From contig CAVUWX010000007.1 in NCBI GenBank assembly GCA_963745205.1, positions 558,001 to 622,000 on the forward strand: a stretch of DNA of 64,000 nt, read 5' to 3'. Shown piece after piece: positions 57,225-64,000 of this stretch. Numbering within the stretch: position 1 is the stretch's first letter; each line of letters starts with the position of its first letter. The DNA is from Hyphomicrobium_A sp963745205 (lineage in GTDB: Bacteria; Pseudomonadota; Alphaproteobacteria; Rhizobiales; Hyphomicrobiaceae). The notes below the pieces were generated by a model. The model was not told the origin of the DNA. It ran no database searches and saw only the letters and a list, made by a program, of their open reading frames with translations. Both the position numbers and the translations under genes were made by a program.

Positions 57225-58145
57225 TCAGCCGCCCGCGACCGCAGCGACCTCGGCGGCGAAATCTTCTTCCTTCTTCTCGATGCCCTCGCCCAGCGCATAG
57301 CGTGCGAACCCGGCGATCTTGACCGGCGCGCCGACCTTGCCCTCGGCCTCTTTCAGCACCTGCGTCACGGTCTTGGACGGATCGTGGATATAGGACTGAT
57401 CGAGGAGGCAGTTGTCCTTGGCGTAGCTCTTGAGACCGCTCGCCACGATCTTCTCCAGCACCTGCGGCGGCTTGCCCTTGTTCTTGTCGGCGAGGATCGC
57501 CTTCTCGCGCTCGAGCGTGTCGGCCGGCACGCCGGCGAGATCGAGCGCCACTGGATTGGTGGCGGCGACGTGCATGGCGATCTGGCGCGCGAGCGCGACG
57601 AGCTCGTCCGCGTTCTTGCCGTCGGAAGAGAGCGCCACCAGCACGCCGATCTTGCCCAGCCCCGGCACCACCTGGCTGTGCACGTACGAGCCGACTGCGC
57701 CCTTCGGCACCTCGAGCGTGGCCGTGCGGCGCACTGTCATGTTCTCGCCGATGGTGGCGATCATTTCTTTGAGGTGGTCTTCGACCGTCGTCTTCTTGCC
57801 GGGGTAGGTCATGGCGAGCAGCTTGGCGACGTCGCCCTTCGCCTTCGCGGCAAGCGCGGCGATCTTCGTCACCATGTCCTGGAACTGCTCGTTCCGCGCC
57901 ACGAAGTCGGTCTCGGAGTTGACCTCCACCATGGCGCCGGTCTTGCCCGCGGCATGGATGCCGATCAGCCCCTCGGCGGCGATGCGCCCTGCTTTCTTGG
58001 CGGCCTTCGACAAGCCCTTCTTGCGCAGCCAATCGACCGCGGCCTCGATGTCGCCCTTCACCTCGGTGAGCGCCGACTTGCAGTCCATCATCCCGGCGCC
58101 GGTCTTCTCGCGCAGTTCCTTCACCAGGCTCGCGGAAATCGTCAT
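57225..58145 (-). CDS. tsf: Elongation factor Ts, 306 aa
   Basis: Nucleotide exchange factor for EF-Tu. The UBA-like start ISASLVKELREKTGAGMMDC, KSALTEVKGDIEAAVDWLRK is followed by the signature NSETDFVARNEQFQDMV. The start at 58145 (second ATG) is preferred because GAGCTCACCC lies upstream; an ATG at 58160 adds five residues. Follows rpsB by 87 bases. Confidence 0.95.
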   Translation of the reverse strand: MTISASLVKELREKTGAGMMDCKSALTEVKGDIEAAVDWLRKKGLSKAAKKAGRIAAEGLIGIHAAGKTGAMVEVNSETDFVARNEQFQDMVTKIAALAAKAKGDVAKLLAMTYPGKKTTVEDHLKEMIATIGENMTVRRTATLEVPKGAVGSYVHSQVVPGLGKIGVLVALSSDGKNADELVALARQIAMHVAATNPVALDLAGVPADTLEREKAILADKNKGKPPQVLEKIVASGLKSYAKDNCLLDQSYIHDPSKTVTQVLKEAEGKVGAPVKIAGFARYALGEGIEKKEEDFAAEVAAVAGG

Positions 58146-58232
58146 GGGTGAGCTCTTCATTTGGCGGGCGCCGTCACGCTGCGCCCGCTGGTTGATGGTG
58201 AGATGATGTCGTCGCCGATCGCGGCGGCTGAT

Positions 58233-59228
58233 CTAGGCCGCCGTGGCTTCGACGAGCTTCTTTGCCTGCGGGGACCACTCTTCTTTCTCGATCTGCCCCT
58301 TCAAGCGCAGCTTGCGGTCGAGCGCCGCCATCTGCTCGGCGTCGAGATCGGCGATCTGCCAGAAATGGAACACGCCCGCGTCGTTGAGGCGCTGCTCGAT
58401 CTTCGGCGTGATGCCGGTGATCCGCTTCAAGTCGTCGGCTTCCCCGCGCGGAGCCTCGATGCCGCGGAACTCGGCGGGCTTGCTGGGCAGCGCCTCCGCC
58501 GGAGGGGCCTCGGAAGCGCCGACGTCGACGCCGGCCGCGGACTGGCTGCGTTCCAGCCCGTCGAGGGCGGCGCGGGCCACCAGATCGCAGTAGAGCGTGA
58601 TCGCGCGCCCGGCGTCGTCGTTGCCGGGGATCGGGTAGTCGATGCCGTCGGGATCGCAGTTGGTGTCGACGATGGCGACGATCGGGATGTTGAGCTTCTT
58701 CGCCTCCTTGATGGCGATGCTCTCCTTGTTGGTGTCGATCACGAACAGGAGGTCGGGTGTGCCGCCCATGTCCTTGATGCCGCCCAGCGCCTGGTTCAGC
58801 TTCTCGCGCTCGCGCGTGACGTTGAGCACCTCTTTCTTGGTGCGGCCCTGCGGATCGGCGAGGATGTCGTCGAGCTGCCGCAGACGGCGGATCGACTGGG
58901 AGATCGTCTTCCAGTTGGTCAGCGTGCCGCCGAGCCAGCGATGGTTGATGAAGTACTGGGCGCTGCGCTTGGCCGAGTCCGCGATCGAGCCCGACGCCTG
59001 CCGCTTCGTCGCCACGAACAGCACGCGGCCGCCGCCGGCCACCGTGTCCGACACCTTGACCAGCGCCTGGTGCAGCATCGGCGTCGTCTGGGTCAGGTCG
59101 ATGATGTGAATGTTGTTGCGGGCGCCGTAGATGAAGGGCGCCATCTTGGGGTTCCAGCGATGCGACTGGTGACCGAAGTGCACGCCAGCTTCCAAAAGCT
59201 GACGCATATTGAACGCGGGAAGCGTCAT
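58233..59228 (-). CDS. rpsB: 30S ribosomal protein S2 with C-terminal extension, 331 aa
   Basis: Core S2 is complete by about residue 235 (QLLEAGVHFGHQSHRWNPKM, RVLFVATKRQASGSIADSAK, DLLFVIDTNKESIAIKEAKK, DTNCDPDGIDYPIPGNDDAG). Then a Pro/Ala linker and a helical domain (LKRITGITPKIEQRLNDAGV, FHFWQIADLDAEQMAALDRK) of the kind found in helix-hairpin-helix proteins. Extended S2 is known in alphaproteobacteria. GAAAAGGACGGCCC precedes the ATG. Confidence 0.95.
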   Translation of the reverse strand: MTLPAFNMRQLLEAGVHFGHQSHRWNPKMAPFIYGARNNIHIIDLTQTTPMLHQALVKVSDTVAGGGRVLFVATKRQASGSIADSAKRSAQYFINHRWLGGTLTNWKTISQSIRRLRQLDDILADPQGRTKKEVLNVTREREKLNQALGGIKDMGGTPDLLFVIDTNKESIAIKEAKKLNIPIVAIVDTNCDPDGIDYPIPGNDDAGRAITLYCDLVARAALDGLERSQSAAGVDVGASEAPPAEALPSKPAEFRGIEAPRGEADDLKRITGITPKIEQRLNDAGVFHFWQIADLDAEQMAALDRKLRLKGQIEKEEWSPQAKKLVEATAA

Positions 59229-59274
59229 GGGCCGTCCTTTTCCGGTTGTTCCACCGCGGACCCAGAGAAGACCT

Positions 59275-59293
59275 CTCCCTTAGGTCAAGGGAG
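59275..59293 (-). promoter_or_regulatory. Hairpin in the rpsB leader
   Basis: CTCCCTT pairs with AAGGGAG around a 5-base loop, 47 bases before the start codon. It might be an S2 autoregulation element, but no family match is claimed. Confidence 0.4.
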
Positions 59294-59361
59294 CGTCCAC
59301 CGGAGCGCTGAGCGGGGCTTTTGGTCCGCTTGGCGCGAGGTCCACGTGCGAGATGGGCGTG

Positions 59362-59390
59362 CTTATAGAGTGTACACTCCGAAATGACAA
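59362..59390 (-). promoter_or_regulatory. Sigma-70-type promoter of rpsB-tsf
   Basis: On the minus strand TTGTCA, 17 bases, TATAAG. It gives a leader of about 125 bases. Confidence 0.7.
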
Positions 59391-59439
59391 GCTGACCCCG
59401 GCTGGCCTCGCGGCCCGCCTGCAGCCGGCAGAGAGTGGC

Positions 59440-60222
59440 ATGACCAACAAGGAAATATCGGTCCGGGCGCTGCAGCTCGGCGAGCATATCGACGTCAAGG
59501 GGCTGGAACGCGAGGACGCCTTCTCGAGCGTGCCCCTGGCCTTCCGCACCAGCGGGGGCGGCATGGCGGTGCTGTTTAAGTCGGGCGCCGCCGTCTTCTT
59601 CGGCATGAACCCAGTCGATGAGGAGGGGCTGATCCGCAGCCTGGGATCGCGCATCATCGAGCCGTTGGAGGAGCGCGAGACGGAGACCGTACGGCTCCTG
59701 GTCAGGCCAGAGGAGGACGAAGGCGTTTCCTCGGCGAGCGGCCTGCAGATCAAATCGTCCGACCCCAACCGCCTCCTGCTCGTCGCCGAGGCGCTGGCGA
59801 TGAGCGTGACGCTTGCCTACGACGAGCGACGCATCGCGCTGGCCTTCGACCGCATCGACGCGGTGGCGCAGACGCTGCAGCAAGGCCGTCTGCCGCGGAG
59901 CCCGCAGGGCGCCATGCTGGAACAGATCGGGCAGGCGCTGACGCTGCAGCAGCGGCTCGCCGATCGCGTCGATCTCGACGAGAAGCCCGACGTGCTTTGG
60001 GACCATCCGGAGCTAGAGCGCTTCTGGGCGCGGCTCGTCGATGAGTACGACCTGCCGCAGCGCGGCCGCGCCATTGCGCGCAAGCTCGAGGTCATCCGGG
60101 ACACTGCGGAGACCATCACCGACCTGATGGCGACGCGCACGAGCCACCGGCTCGAGGTCTACATCATCGCGCTCATCGCGTTCGAGATCGGCCTCAGCCT
60201 CTACGATCACTTCTGGAAGTGA
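59440..60222 (+). CDS. DUF155 (RMD1/YagE family) membrane-anchored protein, 260 aa
   Basis: The soluble part (VRALQLGEHIDVKGLEREDA, VLFKSGAAVFFGMNPVDEEG, AEALAMSVTLAYDERRIALA) and the C-terminal membrane helix (VYIIALIAFEIGLSLYDHFW) fit the RMND1/Rmd1 family, known in mitochondria to support translation. ATG at 59440 is used; an upstream GTG/ATG frame adds up to 29 residues not typical of the family. Divergent from rpsB. Bacterial role not established. Confidence 0.85.
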   Translation: MTNKEISVRALQLGEHIDVKGLEREDAFSSVPLAFRTSGGGMAVLFKSGAAVFFGMNPVDEEGLIRSLGSRIIEPLEERETETVRLLVRPEEDEGVSSASGLQIKSSDPNRLLLVAEALAMSVTLAYDERRIALAFDRIDAVAQTLQQGRLPRSPQGAMLEQIGQALTLQQRLADRVDLDEKPDVLWDHPELERFWARLVDEYDLPQRGRAIARKLEVIRDTAETITDLMATRTSHRLEVYIIALIAFEIGLSLYDHFWK

Positions 60223-60232
60223 CGCGAGCCGC

Positions 60233-61057
60233 TCAGCGCTCGAGCGAGGCGCGCTTCTCGCTCGTCGTCGTGGGGGCAGTCTTGCGCACGGGGAGCGGCA
60301 CGGACGCGGCTCCATCACCCACGCCCACCGTCTCGGCTGTCGGCAGGCAGCCTTTGTAACGGTCGACCGTATCCTCCGACACGATCGCGATCGCCGTGAA
60401 GCGCTTCTCGGCCCACTCCTGCAGATAGGCCACCCGCTCCTCGGGAAGTGCGATGCGGGCCTTGGTGCCGACAGCTGGGCCGCCCCAGATGTGGAGGAAG
60501 ATGCACGAGCCGGCCTGGGTCCGGGGTCGCGGAGGGTAGTCGATGACGATGCCGCGCTTGTAGAGCGGATACTTGGCCATGTCCTCGCCGCTCGTCTTCT
60601 CGCCCACCACGCTCTGCGGCACGATCTTGCCGTAGTACGGCGACCTGGCGTCCTCGACGCAGAACTGCTGTGTAGGCGTGAGCAGCAGGTGGCCCGGGAT
60701 ATTGATCACGTCGGAGCCGAACGTCGGGCCGATTCGATAGACGCCGGCTGGCGTGCGCTCGTCGCCCTCGCGCTTCAGCGGCTCGTCCTTTTCGGCGAGG
60801 TATATGTAGGGGTTGCCCCAGGCAATTCCGCGCATGCCGACGACAGCCGGTTCTGGATCGCCGCGACGCTCCCAAGGCGACGCCGGCGATGCGCGCTCGA
60901 ACGTGCGCACGGAGGCTTCGGTCGACTGCATCGTCGGAACGCTGACGACGACGAGACGGGTCGCACGATAGAGCACGCGCGGGCAATATTTCGCCTCGGC
61001 CTCTCCGGCACACAGAGCCGCGACGAGGAGAAGAGTGGCGAAAGCGATCCGTCGCAT
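60233..61057 (-). CDS. L,D-transpeptidase-like (YkuD fold) protein lacking the catalytic Cys, 274 aa
   Basis: Signal peptide (MRRIAFATLLLVAALCAGEA) then a YkuD-like domain: GDERTPAGVYRIGPTFG, YYGKIVPQSVVGEK, and SCIFLHIWGGPAVGTKARIA. Active members have a Cys shortly after the HIW His, in a T-x-G-C context; here the aligned residues are T-K-A-R (about 198-201). No other Cys is nearby, so cross-linking activity is unlikely unless my alignment is off. ATG at 61057 is preferred over TTG at 61066. It lies just downstream of dnaE on the same strand. Confidence 0.75.
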   Translation of the reverse strand: MRRIAFATLLLVAALCAGEAEAKYCPRVLYRATRLVVVSVPTMQSTEASVRTFERASPASPWERRGDPEPAVVGMRGIAWGNPYIYLAEKDEPLKREGDERTPAGVYRIGPTFGSDVINIPGHLLLTPTQQFCVEDARSPYYGKIVPQSVVGEKTSGEDMAKYPLYKRGIVIDYPPRPRTQAGSCIFLHIWGGPAVGTKARIALPEERVAYLQEWAEKRFTAIAIVSEDTVDRYKGCLPTAETVGVGDGAASVPLPVRKTAPTTTSEKRASLER

Positions 61058-61099
61058 TTTACGCAACCCGGGAGGAGATGACGCTGGCGGAATCCTACG

Positions 61100-64000
61100 T
61101 CAAATCTCTAAAACTTCCCTAACTCCCGGGGTGGTGGACAGGATGCCGGCCTGCGCGGGCGAGACATCGTAGCGGCCGGGAAGCGTGAACTCGAGCTCAC
61201 GGTTGCGGTCGTCCAGCGCCAGCACGAGGCGGATTTCGCCTTTGCCGCCTGGCTTTAGCAACGCCTTCAAGACGGCGATGGCCCCGCTCTTCCCCCCTTG
61301 CACGAGGCGGCGATCGAGCACCACGCGCAAGCCGCGCTGCACGCCCGCTGCCGCCTTGTCGAGCGCTTCAAGACCCTCGACCCGCATCTTCACCGTGTCG
61401 CCGTCGCGCTCGGCGGCAACGCTGAGCAGCACCGCCGTGCCGGGCTCGAGCAAGTCGCGGCACTGCGCCAGCGTGTCGGAGAACACCACCGCCTCGAACT
61501 GCCCCGTGGTGTCGGAGAACACCGCGAACGCGAACTTGTTGCCCCGCTGCGACTTGCGCTCGCGCGCCGAAATGACGATGCCGGCGAGCCGCCCCTCGCA
61601 GCTTCCGCGTTCGGTCAGCGCCTCGAAATCGACGTAGCGCTTGACGCCGAGCTTCTGCAGCACGCGCTCGTAGGAATCGAGCGGATGGCCCGAGAGATAG
61701 AAGCCGACCGCCTCGAACTCGTGCGAGAGCCGCTCCATCGGTGTCCACGGCTGCGTGGGGCGCAGATCGAGCTGCGGCGCGGTTTCACCCAAGCCAAAGA
61801 GGTCGTCCGTGCCAGAGGCGGTGTTAGACTCGCGGCGCTGCGCCAGCGCGAGGATGGCTTCGACGTTGGCATGCGCGAGCGCCCGGTTGCCTTCGAGCGC
61901 ATCGAACGCGCCGGCAGCAGCGAGCGTCTCGAGCGCGCGCTTGTTCAAGGCCTTCGGGTCGAGGCGTGAGGCGAAGTCGGCGAGGCTCGCGTAGCGGCCG
62001 TGCGTCTTGCGCTCGGCAACGATAGTCGAGACGGCCGCGGCGCCGATGTTCTTCAAGGCGGCGAGCGAGTAGCGGATGGCGCCGGGCTCGGCGAGGAAAT
62101 CGACCTCCGAAGCGTTGATGCACGGCGGCTTCACCTCGATGCCGCTCTTTCTCGCCTCCGCCGCGAACTGCGCAAGCTTATCGGTGTTGGCCATGTCGAG
62201 CGTCATGCAGGCGGCGAGGAACTCCTCGCGGTAGTTCGCCTTCATGTAGGCCGTCTGGTAGCTGACGAGGGCGTAGGCCGCGGCGTGGCTCTTGTTGAAA
62301 CCGTAGCCGGCAAACTTGTCGACGAGCTCGAACACATAGACCGCGTCCGCCTTCTCCACCCCCTTCTGCACGGCGCCGGCGACGAAGCGGGCCTGCTCCT
62401 TGGCCATGCCCGCCCTGTCCTTCTTGCCCATGGCGCGGCGCAACAGGTCGGCCTCGCCCAGCGAGTAGCCGGCCATGGCCTTGGCGATCTCGATCACCTG
62501 CTCCTGGTAGATGATGACGCCGTAGGTTTCCCGCAAAATGGGCTCCAAGAGCGCGTGCAGGTTGTCGACCGGCTCCTCGCCGTGCTTGCGGTTGATGTAG
62601 GTCGGGATGTTGTCCATGGGGCCGGGGCGGTAGAGCGCCACCATGGCGATGATGTCCTCGAAGCGGTCGGGCTTGAGGCGTTTCAAGCTCTCGCGCATGC
62701 CCGTGCTTTCCAGCTGGAACACGCCCACCGTGTCCGCCTTGGCGAGCAGCTCAAAGCTCTTGCGGTCATCGAGCGGCAGCGTCGCGAGATCGACGGTCAC
62801 CTGGCGCCCGCGCTTCACGAGATCGACGGCCTTCTTCAGCACCGTCAGCGTCTTCAAGCCGAGGAAGTCGAACTTCACGAGCCCAGCGACCTCGACCATC
62901 TTCCAGTTGTACTGGGTGACAGGCGTGTTCGACTTCGGATCGCGGGTGAGCGGCACCAGCTCCTCGAGCGGCCGGTCGGCGATCACCATGCCGGCGGCGT
63001 GCGTGGAGGCGTGGCGGTAAAGACCCTCGAGCTTCTGGGCGATCTCGAGCAGGCGCGCAACCAGCGGGTCGGCGGTCCGCGCCTCCTGCAGCTTGGGCTC
63101 GCCCGCGATGGCCTCCGCCAGCGTGACGGGATTGGCCGGGTTGTTCGGCACCAGCTTGCACAGCCGGTCGACCTGGCCGTAGGGCATCTGCAGCACGCGG
63201 CCCACGTCGCGCAAGACCGCGCGCGCCTGCAGCTTGCCGTGGGTGATGATCTGCGCCACGCGGTCGTGCCCGTACTTGTCGGCCACGTAGCGGATCACCT
63301 CGTCGCGGCGGTCCTGGCAGAAGTCGATGTCGAAGTCGGGCATCGACACGCGCTCGGGGTTGAGGAAGCGCTCAAACAGAAGCCCGAAGCGCAGGGGGTC
63401 GAGGTCGGTGATGGTCAGTGCCCAGGCGACCACCGATCCGGCGCCCGAACCGCGGCCGGGACCGACGGGGATAGCTTGCGCCTTCGCCCACTTGATGAAA
63501 TCGGCGACGATCAGGAAGTATCCGGGAAATTTCATGCGCGCGATGACGTCGATCTCGTAGGCGAGCCGCTTCTCGTAGTCTGCGACCGTGAATCCCGGGG
63601 CCGGCGGCGCGGTCGCGAGGCGTTCGCGCAATCCTTGCTCGGCCTGGCGGCGCAGCTCGGCGGTCTCCCGGCGCGCCTGCTCAGTCTCGCTCACGACATC
63701 GTCGCCGGCGACGAAGCGCGGCAGTATCGGTTTGCGGCCCTTGGGCCGGAAGGCGCAGCGCTTGGCGATCTCGATAGTGTTGTCGAGCGCCTCGGGGAGG
63801 TCGGCAAACAGCTCCGCCATCGCTTCCGCGCTCTTGAAGTCGTGCTCGCGCGTCACACGGCGGCGATCGTCCTCGACGACGTAGCGGCCGTCGGCGATGC
63901 ACAGGAGCGCATCGTGGGCCTCGTAGTCGTCGGGGCTCGCAAAGTAGGCCTCGTTGGTGGCGACGATCGGCAGCTTCAGCGCATAGGCGAGCTCAAGGAG
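61100..64000 (-). CDS. dnaE: DNA polymerase III alpha subunit, C-terminal part (runs off the window)
   Basis: Replicative polymerase subunit. The window holds about 966 codons; the PHP domain start lies beyond 64000. Seen: DFIKWAKAQAIPVGPGRGSG, MPDFDIDFCQDRRDEVIRYV (catalytic Asp pair), GVFQLESTGMRESLKRLKPD, VIIYQEQVIEIAKAMAGYSL, GYGFNKSHAAAYALVSYQTA, then the OB domain (GRLAGIVISARERKSQRGNK). Ends VSPAQAGILSTTPGVREVLE. No interruption seen. Confidence 0.96.
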   Translation of the reverse strand, partial: LLELAYALKLPIVATNEAYFASPDDYEAHDALLCIADGRYVVEDDRRRVTREHDFKSAEAMAELFADLPEALDNTIEIAKRCAFRPKGRKPILPRFVAGDDVVSETEQARRETAELRRQAEQGLRERLATAPPAPGFTVADYEKRLAYEIDVIARMKFPGYFLIVADFIKWAKAQAIPVGPGRGSGAGSVVAWALTITDLDPLRFGLLFERFLNPERVSMPDFDIDFCQDRRDEVIRYVADKYGHDRVAQIITHGKLQARAVLRDVGRVLQMPYGQVDRLCKLVPNNPANPVTLAEAIAGEPKLQEARTADPLVARLLEIAQKLEGLYRHASTHAAGMVIADRPLEELVPLTRDPKSNTPVTQYNWKMVEVAGLVKFDFLGLKTLTVLKKAVDLVKRGRQVTVDLATLPLDDRKSFELLAKADTVGVFQLESTGMRESLKRLKPDRFEDIIAMVALYRPGPMDNIPTYINRKHGEEPVDNLHALLEPILRETYGVIIYQEQVIEIAKAMAGYSLGEADLLRRAMGKKDRAGMAKEQARFVAGAVQKGVEKADAVYVFELVDKFAGYGFNKSHAAAYALVSYQTAYMKANYREEFLAACMTLDMANTDKLAQFAAEARKSGIEVKPPCINASEVDFLAEPGAIRYSLAALKNIGAAAVSTIVAERKTHGRYASLADFASRLDPKALNKRALETLAAAGAFDALEGNRALAHANVEAILALAQRRESNTASGTDDLFGLGETAPQLDLRPTQPWTPMERLSHEFEAVGFYLSGHPLDSYERVLQKLGVKRYVDFEALTERGSCEGRLAGIVISARERKSQRGNKFAFAVFSDTTGQFEAVVFSDTLAQCRDLLEPGTAVLLSVAAERDGDTVKMRVEGLEALDKAAAGVQRGLRVVLDRRLVQGGKSGAIAVLKALLKPGGKGEIRLVLALDDRNRELEFTLPGRYDVSPAQAGILSTTPGVREVLEI

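Noticed and set aside
1..64000. tRNA or rRNA genes
   Set aside because: No cloverleaf with conserved T-loop/anticodon arms or rRNA sequence was recognised by eye on either strand.

Overview
The window reads as chromosome from an alphaproteobacterium of the order Hyphomicrobiales (Rhizobiales). This rests on the gene order lpxB-lpxI-lpxA-fabZ-lpxD-bamA-rseP-dxr-cdsA-uppS-frr-pyrH-tsf-rpsB-dnaE, LpxI in place of LpxH, a short HisRS-like HisZ, RpsB with a C-terminal extension, and an alphaproteobacterial SOS box (GAAC-N7-GAAC) in front of lexA. Everything is read by eye; no database search was run.

The window has two halves. From about 1 to 31.9 kb is a repeat-rich accessory region. From about 31.9 kb to the end is a dense housekeeping region: trpG-trpD, a ModE-like regulator, trpC-moaC-moeA, lexA, comEC, gltX, gltA, the lipid A/outer-membrane block, isoprenoid and phospholipid genes, the translation block frr-pyrH-tsf-rpsB, a DUF155 protein, an L,D-transpeptidase-like protein and the 3' part of dnaE.

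The accessory half is dominated by a multicopy set of small self-contained transcription units. A typical unit has a 16-bp dyad resembling a CRP/FNR-family operator (consensus TGTGGCAATCCTCACA; two copies are TGTGACAATCCTCACA and one is TGTGAGAATTATCACA). A TAGnnT or CATnAT hexamer lies at a fixed place, 38-43 bases from the dyad start. A hairpin follows near the expected transcript start, then a strong Shine-Dalgarno site about 100 bases from the dyad. The gene encodes a tiny secreted peptide with a nearly constant Sec signal and a highly variable mature part, often only 5-40 residues. The unit ends in a long-stem terminator, commonly followed by a second one. About 30 dyads are present. The same promoter module also drives unrelated genes: a periplasmic coiled-coil protein, a family of about 120-residue secreted proteins, and small one-helix membrane proteins. 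The leader without the dyad also precedes a methyltransferase gene.

The array has grown by segmental duplication (a 2-kb two-gene block at 5.4-7.4 and 23.9-25.9 kb, and several 0.2-0.5-kb blocks) and is decaying: frameshifts, lost start codons, deletions, an IS3-type element, an IS1595-type element with a perfect 8-bp target duplication, and a small MITE-like element. Between the units lie a ClpP-like protease, a frameshifted hisZ, a cyclic-nucleotide-binding-fold protein, an alpha-oxoamine synthase, remnants of a DevCA-like ABC transporter, and a VWA/FHA protein pair.

Caution: single-base frameshifts also hit genes expected to be needed (bamA in at least two places, trpG, hisZ), so some apparent pseudogenes could be sequencing errors.
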